From CAWINY01 sp963837635 (lineage in GTDB: Bacteria > Acidobacteriota > Terriglobia > Terriglobales > Acidobacteriaceae), in assembly GCA_963837635.1 (NCBI GenBank), contig CAWINY010000003.1, positions 372,001 to 436,000 on the forward strand: a stretch of 64,000 bases of DNA, read 5' to 3'. Below are positions 50,748 to 59,105 of the stretch, one piece after another. The position numbers were made by a program, and so were the translations under genes. Within the stretch, counting starts at the first letter, position 1. Every line of letters begins with the position of its first letter. Below the pieces are notes generated by a model. The model saw only the letters and a list, made by a program, of their open reading frames with translations, made no database searches and was not told where the DNA came from.

Positions 50748-52736
50748 ATGCAATTGACGATCGATCAAACCGATTACAGCAGCGCGATCGACTCCGGACA
50801 ACCGCTCAAGGTGGTGCGCCGCCTGAACTCGCCGTCGGAGCTCAAGGTGTGCCTTGTGGCCGATACGCCGCAGTTCGTGGTGCCGGCCGAAGGCGCCCAC
50901 ATTGTGCTCGCCAAGGCGGACGGCAGCAGCGTGTTCACCGGCTACCTGACCAGTGTTCCCGAGTTCGAATACCTGGGCTGGGGCGAGCAGGGTCCGGTCT
51001 ACCGATACGCGCTGCAGGCCGTGAGCGACGACTTCCTTCTGGATCGCAAGCTCGGGCCCACGCGCGCGCCCTTTTCCGGACGGCCTGCCGGCAAGTTGCT
51101 GAAACAACGGGTCGCGGATTTCGCGGTTGCGCTCGACACCTCCGCGGTGGCTGACGCCGATCCCCTGCCGGCCTACACCTGGGACGCGGAGATGCCCTGG
51201 TCGAAGGAGGCAGCGGAGATCGCTCTGCGCGCCCGCGCCGCTTGGCGAGCGCACGATGGCAAGCTGCACTTTGCCCCGGTGGGCCAGACGCAACATGCAA
51301 TCGACGAGGCCGCCGCCGGCTTTTCCCCAGAGGGCCTGCGGCTCGTCTCTCCTACCCTGACGGCCAATGACGTCATCGTGCTCGGCGAAAAACCGGAGCC
51401 GCATGCCCACGTCAAGGACTACTTTCTCGGCGACGGCGTCACGCTGGCTTTCACGCTGTCGAACACGCCCTTCACGCGCACCAGAATTAGCTTTGTCGAC
51501 GACGAGTTTCGCGGCTCGCAGTTGAACCCGCAATATTGGGCGGCCACTCCCGGCAGCGCGATCAGCGTCAGCGGGGGGCAGTTAAACGTCACGGGAGCTG
51601 CCACCGTCTGCTTCGTCGAGCAGATCGAAATCGGAGGGGCGCTGGTGCTGCAGCATGGAGAAATCAGTTTTAGCGGTCCATCCAGCGGCATCATCGGCGG
51701 GCTCTACGTTGGCGCGACGCCGGCAAATTGCACGGGATTCTCGGTTGCGCCTGCGGGAGCGCAGTCGTGCATCACGCCGGTCGTGAATGGCTCGGCGGCC
51801 GGGACATCGATCACCACCCAGGCCGGCCATCACTATGCGCTCAGCACGCGCCTGTATGCCTCCGAGGCGTACCGCATGGAACAGACGTTTCATTCCTCGC
51901 TGCATCCGGCCGGTGCGGGACGCGGCGGCGCACAGATTCCGGCCAATGTGCACCTAGTGCTCGAAGTACACGACATCGACCCGGCGAATCCCGGCACCTT
52001 CGGCGCAGTCTCCACCGTGCTGTTTGACGGCACGCTGGCCACCTTCCCGGCATTCTGCAATTACGCGCTCCTGTGCGGCAATAACCTGCAGTGTTCGATC
52101 CCATTTACGCGCCTGTCGCAAGCAGAGTACATCGACGTAAGCTCAGGGATTTCCGGACAGGCGCCGCGCACGCGGCTGGTGGGCGCGCTATCAGAAGGCG
52201 CGGAGTGCGCGTTGGGTAGCTACCAGCTTCGCTTCTACCCGCAGTACGTGCAAGCCCCAAGCGAGGCGATCAAGGCAACCTACCGCAGCAGCGGCCATGC
52301 CGTGGCACGCATGAATGCGCCGAACAGCATCGCTGCGCTGGCCAGCGGCAGCGATGACGGGATTCGGCATGCCATTCACCACCTTGCGTCACCCCCCGCC
52401 AGGACTTCGGCCGATTGCGCGAACGCGGCGTTGGCGATCCTCGACGACAGCACGCAAGCGGCGTGGACCGGCCAGTACGAAATCCTCAGCGACTTTCTTC
52501 CCAACGGAGACGTATATCCGGGTGATTCGGTGGCGGTGCATGTGCCCTCGCGGGCCGCCGACTTCATTGCCACGGTGCGCGAGGTCGAGATTCAAGCCTG
52601 CGACCTTGCCGGGGAGCGCAGCCGCTACAAGATCGCGTTTGCCAATGATGCGGCGCACCCTGGTTCGAGTTTCATGCGCCCGCCACCAAAGTGCTGGCAA
52701 CGACCTATCCTCCCACGGGGAAAACGCTCGACGTGA
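50748..52736 (+). CDS. Large tail/baseplate-hub-like protein
   Basis: 662 residues from ATG 50748. The N-terminal ~230 residues (FVVPAEGAHIVLAKADGSSVFTG; AAEIALRARAAWRAHDGKL, quoted in part) resemble phage hub/late-control proteins; the middle is a concanavalin-like beta domain (FRGSQLNPQYWAATPG); the end returns to hub-like text (PNGDVYPGDSVAVHVPSRAA). The last ~20 residues after FMRP look out of frame; continuation in the -1 frame from about 52679 reads well into the next ORF. Confidence 0.62.
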   Translation: MQLTIDQTDYSSAIDSGQPLKVVRRLNSPSELKVCLVADTPQFVVPAEGAHIVLAKADGSSVFTGYLTSVPEFEYLGWGEQGPVYRYALQAVSDDFLLDRKLGPTRAPFSGRPAGKLLKQRVADFAVALDTSAVADADPLPAYTWDAEMPWSKEAAEIALRARAAWRAHDGKLHFAPVGQTQHAIDEAAAGFSPEGLRLVSPTLTANDVIVLGEKPEPHAHVKDYFLGDGVTLAFTLSNTPFTRTRISFVDDEFRGSQLNPQYWAATPGSAISVSGGQLNVTGAATVCFVEQIEIGGALVLQHGEISFSGPSSGIIGGLYVGATPANCTGFSVAPAGAQSCITPVVNGSAAGTSITTQAGHHYALSTRLYASEAYRMEQTFHSSLHPAGAGRGGAQIPANVHLVLEVHDIDPANPGTFGAVSTVLFDGTLATFPAFCNYALLCGNNLQCSIPFTRLSQAEYIDVSSGISGQAPRTRLVGALSEGAECALGSYQLRFYPQYVQAPSEAIKATYRSSGHAVARMNAPNSIAALASGSDDGIRHAIHHLASPPARTSADCANAALAILDDSTQAAWTGQYEILSDFLPNGDVYPGDSVAVHVPSRAADFIATVREVEIQACDLAGERSRYKIAFANDAAHPGSSFMRPPPKCWQRPILPRGKRST

Positions 52737-53050
52737 ATGCCATCCCGGTCGCCAACGCCATCACGAACATGGCCGACCTCACCGGAGCCGAGATCACGGG
52801 CGTGAACTCGATTGCCGTAAGCATTGACTGCGGCTGTGCACCGCCCGCGGGCGGCGGCTTTGAGGTGCGGCGCAGCGATGCCGCCTGGGGTCCCGGAAAC
52901 GATCGCAACCTCGCCGGCCGTTTTACCACGCAGACGTTCTCCCTGCCGCGGCTGACCCGCGTGCAGACCTATTGTTTACGGCAGTACGACGCCAATGGGA
53001 ATTACTCGCGCAACAGCGCCATCCTGCACGTGGACTATCCCTATGTCTGA
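52733..53050 (+). CDS. Tail-associated protein or frameshifted extension of the hub protein
   Basis: If GTG 52733 is used, the start overlaps the previous stop (GTGA) and the product is 105 residues with fibronectin-like text (FEVRRSDAAWGPGNDRNLAG; QTYCLRQYDANGNYSRNSAI). However, the same frame reads sensibly further upstream (ATKVLATTYPPTGKTLD), with no start codon other than GTG 52691, suggesting one original hub gene and a -1 shift near 52679-52682. Confidence 0.55.
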   Translation: MNAIPVANAITNMADLTGAEITGVNSIAVSIDCGCAPPAGGGFEVRRSDAAWGPGNDRNLAGRFTTQTFSLPRLTRVQTYCLRQYDANGNYSRNSAILHVDYPYV

Positions 53051-53267
53051 TTTCGAACAGCAGGTACTCACGGACCTGGCGGAATTGAAAGCCCAGATGA
53101 AGCAGATGCTGGGCAACGGACAACCCGGACGCCTCGCGCTGCTCGAACAGCGCGTCGAGCGGCACGAGAGCCAGCTTCAGCGCGCCAGCGGCCTCGGCGC
53201 CGCCCTGCTGTTTGTCATCACCCTGGTGCAGTTCTGGATGAACTACCTGCGAATTTTCCGGCGTTAG
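53043..53267 (+). CDS. XhlA-like holin-associated membrane protein
   Basis: 74 residues: an N-terminal coiled-coil (VLTDLAELKAQMKQML; LEQRVERHESQLQRA) and one C-terminal membrane segment (LGAALLFVITLVQFWMNYL) with a basic end. This layout matches haemolysin XhlA-type phage lysis helpers. It overlaps the preceding gene by 8 bp, indicating coupling. Confidence 0.65.
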   Translation: MSDFEQQVLTDLAELKAQMKQMLGNGQPGRLALLEQRVERHESQLQRASGLGAALLFVITLVQFWMNYLRIFRR

Positions 53268-53283
53268 CCACTGACGCAGAAGA

Positions 53284-53354
53284 ATACCTGCCACAGAGAC
53301 ACAGAGTCACAGAGGAAGACCCGCTCTTCTCTGTGTCTCTGTGTCTCTGTGGCA
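53284..53354. repeat. CACAGAGN inverted repeat
   Basis: CTGCCACAGAGACACAGAGT (53288-53307) is mirrored by CTCTGTGTCTCTGTGTCTCT and GTGGCA (about 53331-53355), 8-bp words. Confidence 0.72.
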
Positions 53355-53406
53355 AATGTTCCTTATCGCGGACCGTAACGACTTCACAAGATCAGGAGAA
53401 GCAAGA

Positions 53407-54300
53407 ATGGACCAGATCAAGGCCTTGCTGGCGAAGTATCGCATCAGTACGCACACCGTGGCATTCGGCCTGGCATTTCTGATCAGCGCGTACTATGGCG
53501 ACACTACGGTGCAGCGCAATTTCGATCAGGCCTACGTGGCCATGCCCAACGCACTGAAGTGGATCGTGGGGACAGTTGTCGCCCTATTCATGTGGTATCG
53601 CAACCCTGCCAGTTCGACCAGGGCAGGCTCGGAGCAGAGCCGGAGCGACCCGGCGCGGCTGGGCCCAGCCGCGTCTGCCGCCTCCAAGGCGAAGAATGCG
53701 ATCCTCCTGCTGCTGCTCCCCGCTTTGGCTGTGGGAATGGCCATGACGGCCTGCTCACCCTCGGCGCTGACTAACGTAGAAGCCTATGTCAATCTCATCC
53801 TGCCCGCGGTAGAAACAGCAGCCAACGTCGTGATCCAGACCGAGGCGCCCGATATCGCCGCGCTGGCGCAAGCGGTAGAAGGCTATGTCAACTCGGGCCT
53901 GCGGCAGATCGAGACCTTGGCGTCCACTATCGCCGGCGCAAACACGCCCAGTGTGCGGCAGCAGGTCGTGGCCATCGCGGACGGCATCAAGTCGCAGCTC
54001 GGCGGGTTGCTGGCCGCCGGCCAGATCAAGAATCCGACCACGATGAGCACGGTCACGCAACTCGTCACTGCCGCGGACGCCTTGGTGGACGACATCGTGC
54101 GCACGATTCCCGCCAACCAAACCACCGCGCTCAGCCCGGAGCAGCGGGTACAGGTGAAAACCGCGGTGCACCAGTTTAAGCACCGGTACAACGAGATTGT
54201 CTCTACCAAGACTGGTGATCCGAAGGTCGATGCCGCCCTCTCCCAGGCGCCCCAATTCGTGGTGCTCGGCTGGCAGAGATGGCACCCGTCCTTCCGATAA
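53407..54300 (+). CDS. Apparent fusion of a small membrane protein and a lipoprotein
   Basis: GGAGAAG precedes ATG 53407. Residues 1-75 form a small two-segment membrane protein (VAFGLAFLISAYYG; WIVGTVVALFMWYRN). A low-complexity linker (SSTRAGSEQSRSDPARLGPA) follows, then a second hydrophobic segment ending in a lipobox (LLLLPALAVGMAMTACSPS), and an all-helical domain to residue 297. The internal lipobox suggests that two genes, a holin-like and an exported lipoprotein (spanin-like position), became joined through a repeat-derived linker. Confidence 0.55.
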   Translation: MDQIKALLAKYRISTHTVAFGLAFLISAYYGDTTVQRNFDQAYVAMPNALKWIVGTVVALFMWYRNPASSTRAGSEQSRSDPARLGPAASAASKAKNAILLLLLPALAVGMAMTACSPSALTNVEAYVNLILPAVETAANVVIQTEAPDIAALAQAVEGYVNSGLRQIETLASTIAGANTPSVRQQVVAIADGIKSQLGGLLAAGQIKNPTTMSTVTQLVTAADALVDDIVRTIPANQTTALSPEQRVQVKTAVHQFKHRYNEIVSTKTGDPKVDAALSQAPQFVVLGWQRWHPSFR

Positions 54301-54307
54301 GCGCCAG

Positions 54308-54392
54308 ACTGACCAGTGATCAGGAACTAGTGACTAGTGATGGTCAGCGGTGATGAATCCCTAGTCACGAATCACGAGTCACTCGTCACTCT
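54308..54392. repeat. CAGTGAT/GAGTCAC heptamer inverted repeat
   Basis: GACCAGTGATCAGGAACTAG and TGACTAGTGATGGTC (54311-54345) face TAGTCACGAATCACGAGTCA and CTCGTCACTC (54361-54390), 7-bp words of the same family as 4998-5048. Confidence 0.68.
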
Positions 54393-54398
54393 TGGGGA

Positions 54399-54632
54399 AT
54401 GACATTTCGCGATCAAGCGGCCAGAACCGTAACGCGGAACGTACTGGTAGCAACCGGAAACCGGCGCACCATGTGTGGCGCATGCCTGGTTGGAAAACAC
54501 TTTGATTGCGATGCGGACGTGATTTGCTGTTGCATCTGCAATGAGGTAATTCATTATGGCCGACCACTCCCGCATGAGACTCGGGCGCTTGCCGGCGCGG
54601 CACGATTCCAGGCGGCGCGGGCACGCCCATAG
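54399..54632 (+). CDS. Small cysteine-rich protein
   Basis: 77 residues at most. The core MCGACLVGKHFDCDADVICC and CICNE (C-x2-C, H, C, CC-x-C) is a likely zinc-binding knuckle, a pattern seen in several small phage proteins. ATG 54471 is an alternative start. The C-terminal ~25 residues overlap the next gene by 77 bp and may not be meaningful. Confidence 0.45.
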   Translation: MTFRDQAARTVTRNVLVATGNRRTMCGACLVGKHFDCDADVICCCICNEVIHYGRPLPHETRALAGAARFQAARARP

Positions 54633-55284
54633 ACTGTTCGCGGCGCTGCCCCCGGCTCCTCCCTCCGTGGACTGGACTAATGGCATCGGTGCGTGGGGGA
54701 TGATGCGCAACGATGTCCTCGGCGACTGCACCATTGCCGCCTGCGGCCACGCGATCCAAGTGGTGACCCTGGCGGCGACGGACGCCATCGTCACTCCATC
54801 CGATGATGTGGTTCTCTCGCTGTACGAGAAATGGGACGGGTACCACCCCGCCGATCCCGCCAGCGACCAGGGCGGCGTCGAGCTCGACGTGCTGCAGGAC
54901 TGGGAGCGCGACGGCTTCGACGGCCACGCCCTGCTCGGCTTTGTCTCGCCCGACCCGCGGAACCTCGATCAGGTAAAGCAGGCCATCACGCACTTTGGCG
55001 GCGTGTACATGGGCGCGGAGTTACCCGTGTCGGCACAGACCCAGGAGGTCTGGGATGTGACTCCAGCTGATGGGCACATTTGGGGCGGCCACTGCATGCA
55101 CGCCCCGAGTTACGACCGCGACACGGTTAGCTTTATCACCTGGGGCCAACGGAAAAGGGCAACCTGGAATTGGTGGCTCAAGTACGTGGATGAGTGCCAC
55201 GCCCTGCTGTTGCAGGAATGGCTGCTACGCTATCCTGCTGCCACCCGGCAGGAGATTTTGGCTCTGCTGCAGGGCTGCGCTTAG
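54556..55284 (+). CDS. Papain-like cysteine-peptidase-fold protein at the end of the phage region
   Basis: 242 residues. GAWGMMRNDVLGDCTIAACGH holds a candidate nucleophile cysteine in a C1/C39-like helix context, and WGGHCMHAPSYDRDTVSFIT a candidate catalytic histidine followed by WGQ. The N-terminus is basic and cytoplasmic. Being last in the tail/lysis block, it could be a lysis enzyme or a particle-borne peptidase. No cell-wall-binding domain is visible. Confidence 0.55.
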   Translation: MADHSRMRLGRLPARHDSRRRGHAHRLFAALPPAPPSVDWTNGIGAWGMMRNDVLGDCTIAACGHAIQVVTLAATDAIVTPSDDVVLSLYEKWDGYHPADPASDQGGVELDVLQDWERDGFDGHALLGFVSPDPRNLDQVKQAITHFGGVYMGAELPVSAQTQEVWDVTPADGHIWGGHCMHAPSYDRDTVSFITWGQRKRATWNWWLKYVDECHALLLQEWLLRYPAATRQEILALLQGCA

Positions 55285-55893
55285 AGCCGTTCCACTATTA
55301 GCTTTGTTTTGAAAGGGCACGCCTTCAGGCGTGCCGTAACGTGCAAGCGGAGAATCGGCTTTAGCCGCTGAGGGACACTCACCTCAGGGCCTTAAGGCCG
55401 GTTCGTTGCGGAGCATAGCGGCGCGGCTGAAGCCGCGCCCTTTCAAACCCGCACCAACAGCCCTTAACTGCCAGCATGAGCGTGAGCGATTCTCCCGGAA
55501 TGGGCCAAGGCTCGGTGATTCGCATCACTGCGCCGCGCCGGAGATCGAGCTAGCGTGATCGATGCGGAGATGTCCAAATGTATCACTTGGAACATCACGA
55601 CCGCCGAGGCGCTCTGCGCACTCCCCTCTGTGTCCGCCTTTCGATCCCGGAAGACCAGCCTGCCGTAGCCTTCGGCGCTGGCTGCGTGCCTAATCCACGC
55701 GTATTGCCCGAGGATACAGGAATGCAAAACCTGGTAGTCCCCAACCGGAGTGCTTGGCTGCCGGATCGGCCCCAAATGCCAGATCGGAGGTGCTGCATGC
55801 GTCTGGCATGGCGGCGCCCGCCGCGATGGAACCGCATCACGACCGGCGTCGTTGAGCGGTCCGGCTGAGCAGCCGGGGCGCCTCGTGCAAGAA
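55285..55893. other. Right border of the phage-like region: repeat and non-coding DNA
   Basis: 55309-55446 is a copy of the GGGCACGCCTTCAGGCGTGCC / GCGGCTGAAGCCGCGCCC inverted repeat found at 9595-9736. 55447-55893 has no ORF I would support. An attachment site would be expected here if this is a prophage edge, but I found no tRNA gene and no clear direct repeat with the left side. Confidence 0.5.
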
Positions 55894-55925
55894 AGAAGGC
55901 CCTCGCTGGAGGGCGAGGGCCTTCT
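55894..55925 (-). terminator. Terminator of the ATP synthase operon
   Basis: A 13-bp perfect stem AGAAGGCCCTCGC / GCGAGGGCCTTCT with a 6-bp loop lies 29 bp after the atpC stop. On the minus strand TTTCTT follows. It may act in both directions. Confidence 0.7.
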
Positions 55926-55953
55926 GGAAACTGAGCACTGAAACTGCGTACCG

Positions 55954-56358
55954 CTATTTTCCCTTGGCCACCTGCAGGCGGACTTCGGCGCGGTGTAGTG
56001 CACCGAGGGCGCGCTCGTAATCGAGGTCCGGGTCACCGCCCTTGAGCCGATCTTCTGCCTTGCGGAGAGATTCCTCGGCGCGCGTAACGTCGATTTCGTT
56101 GGGGCGCTCGGCGCTTTCCGCCAGGATGGTGATCTTCTCCGGCAGGACCTCGACGAAGCCCCATGCGCAGGCCAGATGGTGCGTCTGTCCGCTGCTGCGG
56201 TAGACGATCTCGCCCACGGCAAGTTCGCTGATCAGCGGCGCGTGGCCAGGCAGGATCCCCATGTAACCAGCCTTGCCGGGGATCTGCACTTCCTCGGCGA
56301 CGTCTTTCACTACCAGACGCTCCGGAGTGACGATTTGAAGTTCTATGGTTTCAGCCAT
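55954..56358 (-). CDS. atpC: ATP synthase epsilon subunit
   Basis: 134 residues. The beta-sandwich starts IELQIVTPERLVVKDVAEEV and contains IPGKAGYMGILPGHAPLISE, the epsilon signature, followed by a two-helix C-terminal domain (ARAEE-like TRAEESLRKAEDRL). It is part of the F1 rotor stalk and inhibits ATP hydrolysis in many bacteria. It is last in the operon, after atpD. Confidence 0.95.
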   Translation of the reverse strand: MAETIELQIVTPERLVVKDVAEEVQIPGKAGYMGILPGHAPLISELAVGEIVYRSSGQTHHLACAWGFVEVLPEKITILAESAERPNEIDVTRAEESLRKAEDRLKGGDPDLDYERALGALHRAEVRLQVAKGK

Positions 56359-56361
56359 TGG

Positions 56362-56440
56362 TCGTTAGTCATTTGTCGTTGGTCGTTTGCCGTTCGTCGC
56401 CGGGATCTTGCCCACGACTAACGACCAACGGCCACCGACT
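56362..56440. repeat. TCGTTNG heptamer inverted repeat
   Basis: GGTCGTTAGTCATTTGTCGT and TGGTCGTTTGCCGTTCG (56361-56398) face ACGACTAACGACCAACGGCC (about 56414-56433), in the atpC-atpD gap. 7-bp words. Confidence 0.72.
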
Positions 56441-56443
56441 GTC

Positions 56444-57892
56444 TTAGGCGCTTGCCGCCATCTTCATTTTCTCGGCCTTCTCGACCACTTCCTCGATGGG
56501 GCCGACCATGTAGAACGCCTGCTCGGGGATGTCGTCGTACTTGCCTTCCAGGATCTCCTTGAAGCTGCGCACGGTGTCCGCGACTTTCACGTAGCGTCCC
56601 GAGAAGCCGGTGAACTGCTCGGCCACGTGGAACGGCTGCGAGAGGAACTTCTGGATCTTGCGGGCGCGGGCCACGGTGAGCTTGTCTTCTTCGCTCAACT
56701 CATCGATACCCAGGATGGCGATGATGTCCTGCAAGTCCTTATAGCGCTGCAGAATCATCTTCACGCCCTGGGCCACATTGTAGTGCTCGTCGCCGACGAT
56801 GTGCGGATCGAGAATGCGCGAGGTCGAGGACAGCGGGTCGATGGCCGGGTAAATGCCGATTTCCGTCAAAGCGCGGGAGAGCACTGTGGTGGCGTCCAAG
56901 TGAGCAAACGTGGTCGCAGGCGCCGGGTCGGTAAGGTCGTCGGCGGGCACGTAGACGGCCTGCACCGAGGTGACCGAACCTTTCTTGGTCGAGGTGATGC
57001 GCTCCTGCAATTCGCCCATTTCACTGGCGAGGTTGGGCTGGTAACCCACGGCGCTGGGCATGCGGCCCAGCAGCGCGGACACTTCTGAACCCGCCTGGGT
57101 GAAGCGGAAGATGTTATCGATGAACAGCAGCGTGTCGGCGCCTTCCACATCACGGAAGTACTCGGCGACCGTCAGGCCACTCAGCGCCACGCGCAGGCGA
57201 GCCCCGGGAGGTTCCGTCATCTGGCCGTACACCAGTGCGGCCTTCGATTTCTCGGGCACGCCGGGCACGATAACTCCCGACTCGGTCATTTCCAGCCAGA
57301 GGTCGTTTCCTTCACGGGTACGCTCGCCCACGCCGGCAAACACGGAGTAGCCGCCGTGCTGCTTGGCGACGTTGTTGATAAGCTCCATGATCACGACCGT
57401 CTTGCCCACACCAGCGCCGCCGAACAGGCCGATCTTGCCGCCCTTCAAGAAGGGCTGGATCAGGTCGATGACTTTCACGCCGGTCTCGAACATCTCGGCG
57501 CGGGTAGACTGCTCGGAAAAGGGAGGCGCCAGGCGATGAATCGGAAAGCGCTCGGTGCAGGCCACCGGCCCGAGGTTATCCACCGGCTCGCCGATCACGT
57601 TGATCACGCGGCCCAGCGTGCCCTTGCCCACCGGCATCGAGATCGGACCGCCAAGGTCGATCGCCTTCATGCCGCGCACCATGCCGTCGGTAGCCTGCAT
57701 GGCGATGCAGCGCACGCGGCCTTCGCCCAAGTGCTGCTGCACTTCGAGCACGACGTTGATGGGCGTAGGGGTGTTGAAGCCGTCGCCGATCACGCGCACG
57801 GCCTGGTAGATGGGAGGCAGGGCCGCTTCCGCAAATTGCACGTCGACTGCCGGCCCGGCGACCTGAATTACGTGTCCGATGTTCTCAGCCAT
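56444..57892 (-). CDS. atpD: ATP synthase beta subunit
   Basis: The catalytic F1 subunit, 482 residues. Walker A GGAGVGKT, the catalytic GERTREGNDLW, Walker B TLLFIDNIFRFTQAG and the family signature PAIDPLSSTSRI are present; the DELSEEDK (DELSEED) loop that contacts gamma is intact. It follows atpG, as in the common alpha-gamma-beta-epsilon order. Confidence 0.98.
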   Translation of the reverse strand: MAENIGHVIQVAGPAVDVQFAEAALPPIYQAVRVIGDGFNTPTPINVVLEVQQHLGEGRVRCIAMQATDGMVRGMKAIDLGGPISMPVGKGTLGRVINVIGEPVDNLGPVACTERFPIHRLAPPFSEQSTRAEMFETGVKVIDLIQPFLKGGKIGLFGGAGVGKTVVIMELINNVAKQHGGYSVFAGVGERTREGNDLWLEMTESGVIVPGVPEKSKAALVYGQMTEPPGARLRVALSGLTVAEYFRDVEGADTLLFIDNIFRFTQAGSEVSALLGRMPSAVGYQPNLASEMGELQERITSTKKGSVTSVQAVYVPADDLTDPAPATTFAHLDATTVLSRALTEIGIYPAIDPLSSTSRILDPHIVGDEHYNVAQGVKMILQRYKDLQDIIAILGIDELSEEDKLTVARARKIQKFLSQPFHVAEQFTGFSGRYVKVADTVRSFKEILEGKYDDIPEQAFYMVGPIEEVVEKAEKMKMAASA

Positions 57893-58002
57893 GATAAGTT
57901 CTCTGTTCTCAGTTCCCGGTCTCAGCGGCTGTCCGCGGTCAGCTTTCAGCTCGGAACCGGTATTAATCTCGTCTTACGACTCAGTCGAAAGCGGAGGCGG
58001 AG

Positions 58003-59031
58003 TTACTGCGCCGCCGCGCCGCTCACGATCTCGATGATTTCCTTGGTGATCTTCGCCTGGCGGGCCCGGTTCATGGCCAAGGTCAGGGCATCGATCATCT
58101 TGCCGGCATTGTTGGTGGCCGAATCCATGGCGGTCATGCGGGCCGCGTGTTCCGAAGCCACCGACTCCAGCACCGAGCGCCACACCTGCACGCCCACGTA
58201 CTTGGGCAGCAGTGCGTTGAACAGTTCGTCGGGCTGCTGCTCGTAGATGTAATCCACCTGCGCGGTAGCGAACTTTGCCGCCGCTTGGTCGATTGCACTG
58301 GTGTCCGCAGGCTGCAGGCTAACGCCCGAGGCGGTCGCAGCTTCGGCAGCGCGCTCGCGTTCTTCCAGAGTCATCTCCTGCGCGCTTACTGCCGCCGGCG
58401 CGCCGATCTCGCCCACCGGGAGAACCTGCTCCACCACCAACCGCTGCGAGATCACCGACTTGAACTCGTTGTAGATGACGTAGACCGCATCAATTTCGCA
58501 TTTGGAGTAGCGGTCAATGGCCGTCTCCACCAGTTCGCCGATGGTTTCGTACTGCAGCTTGGTGGCGAAGCCGATCAGCTCGCCGACCAACTGCACGCGA
58601 TGAGTGCTGCCTTCCACCGCCTTCGGGAAACGGCGGCGCAGGAAGTCGCGAGTCTTGCGGCCCACGGTAAACAGGTCGATGTGGGCCTCGGGGCGCTCGG
58701 CGATAAAGCGCATCGCCGCCTTATTGATGTTGGTATTGAACGCGCCAGCCAAGCCCTTGTCGCCGGTCACGACGATCAACAGGATGTTGTTGACCGGGCG
58801 CTGCGCCAACAGCGGATGCCGCGCCTCACCGCTTTCGGGATCATAGATCTCGGTGCGCTGCACCAGCGAGCGCAACACGTTGGTGAGCATCTGCGCATAG
58901 GGACGCGCGGAAAGCGCGCGCTCCTGGGCACGACGCAACCGGGCCGCCGAGATCATCTTCATAGCCCGGGTGATCTGCCGCGTGTTGATCACGCTACGGA
59001 TACGCCGGCGAATGTCGAGAATGTTTGCCAT
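58003..59031 (-). CDS. atpG: ATP synthase gamma subunit with an enlarged insertion
   Basis: 342 residues against about 290 in most bacteria. The N-terminal rotor helix (DIRRRIRSVINTRQITRAMK) and C-terminal ARMTAMDSATNNAGKMIDAL are standard. The extra length lies around residues 205-255 (VSAQEMTLEERERAAEAATA onward), an Ala/Glu-rich helical insertion before YIYEQQPDELFNALLP. The central shaft function should be intact; the insertion's role is unknown. Confidence 0.95.
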   Translation of the reverse strand: MANILDIRRRIRSVINTRQITRAMKMISAARLRRAQERALSARPYAQMLTNVLRSLVQRTEIYDPESGEARHPLLAQRPVNNILLIVVTGDKGLAGAFNTNINKAAMRFIAERPEAHIDLFTVGRKTRDFLRRRFPKAVEGSTHRVQLVGELIGFATKLQYETIGELVETAIDRYSKCEIDAVYVIYNEFKSVISQRLVVEQVLPVGEIGAPAAVSAQEMTLEERERAAEAATASGVSLQPADTSAIDQAAAKFATAQVDYIYEQQPDELFNALLPKYVGVQVWRSVLESVASEHAARMTAMDSATNNAGKMIDALTLAMNRARQAKITKEIIEIVSGAAAQ

Positions 59032-59105
59032 TGCCTAAAGTCGCCCTTGCCATTGGCTTTTAGCAGTTGGCGAGAAACCAACAGCCCAGAGCCAACCGCG
59101 GGTTA

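Noticed and set aside
55578..55868. 96-codon open frame in the right border of the phage-like region
   Set aside because: Arg/Pro-rich, no ribosome site, overlaps minus-strand frames of equal length; looks like random open frame in GC-rich DNA.
55285..55893. Prophage attachment site or tRNA at the right border
   Set aside because: No tRNA-like cloverleaf and no direct repeat matching the left side could be found by eye.
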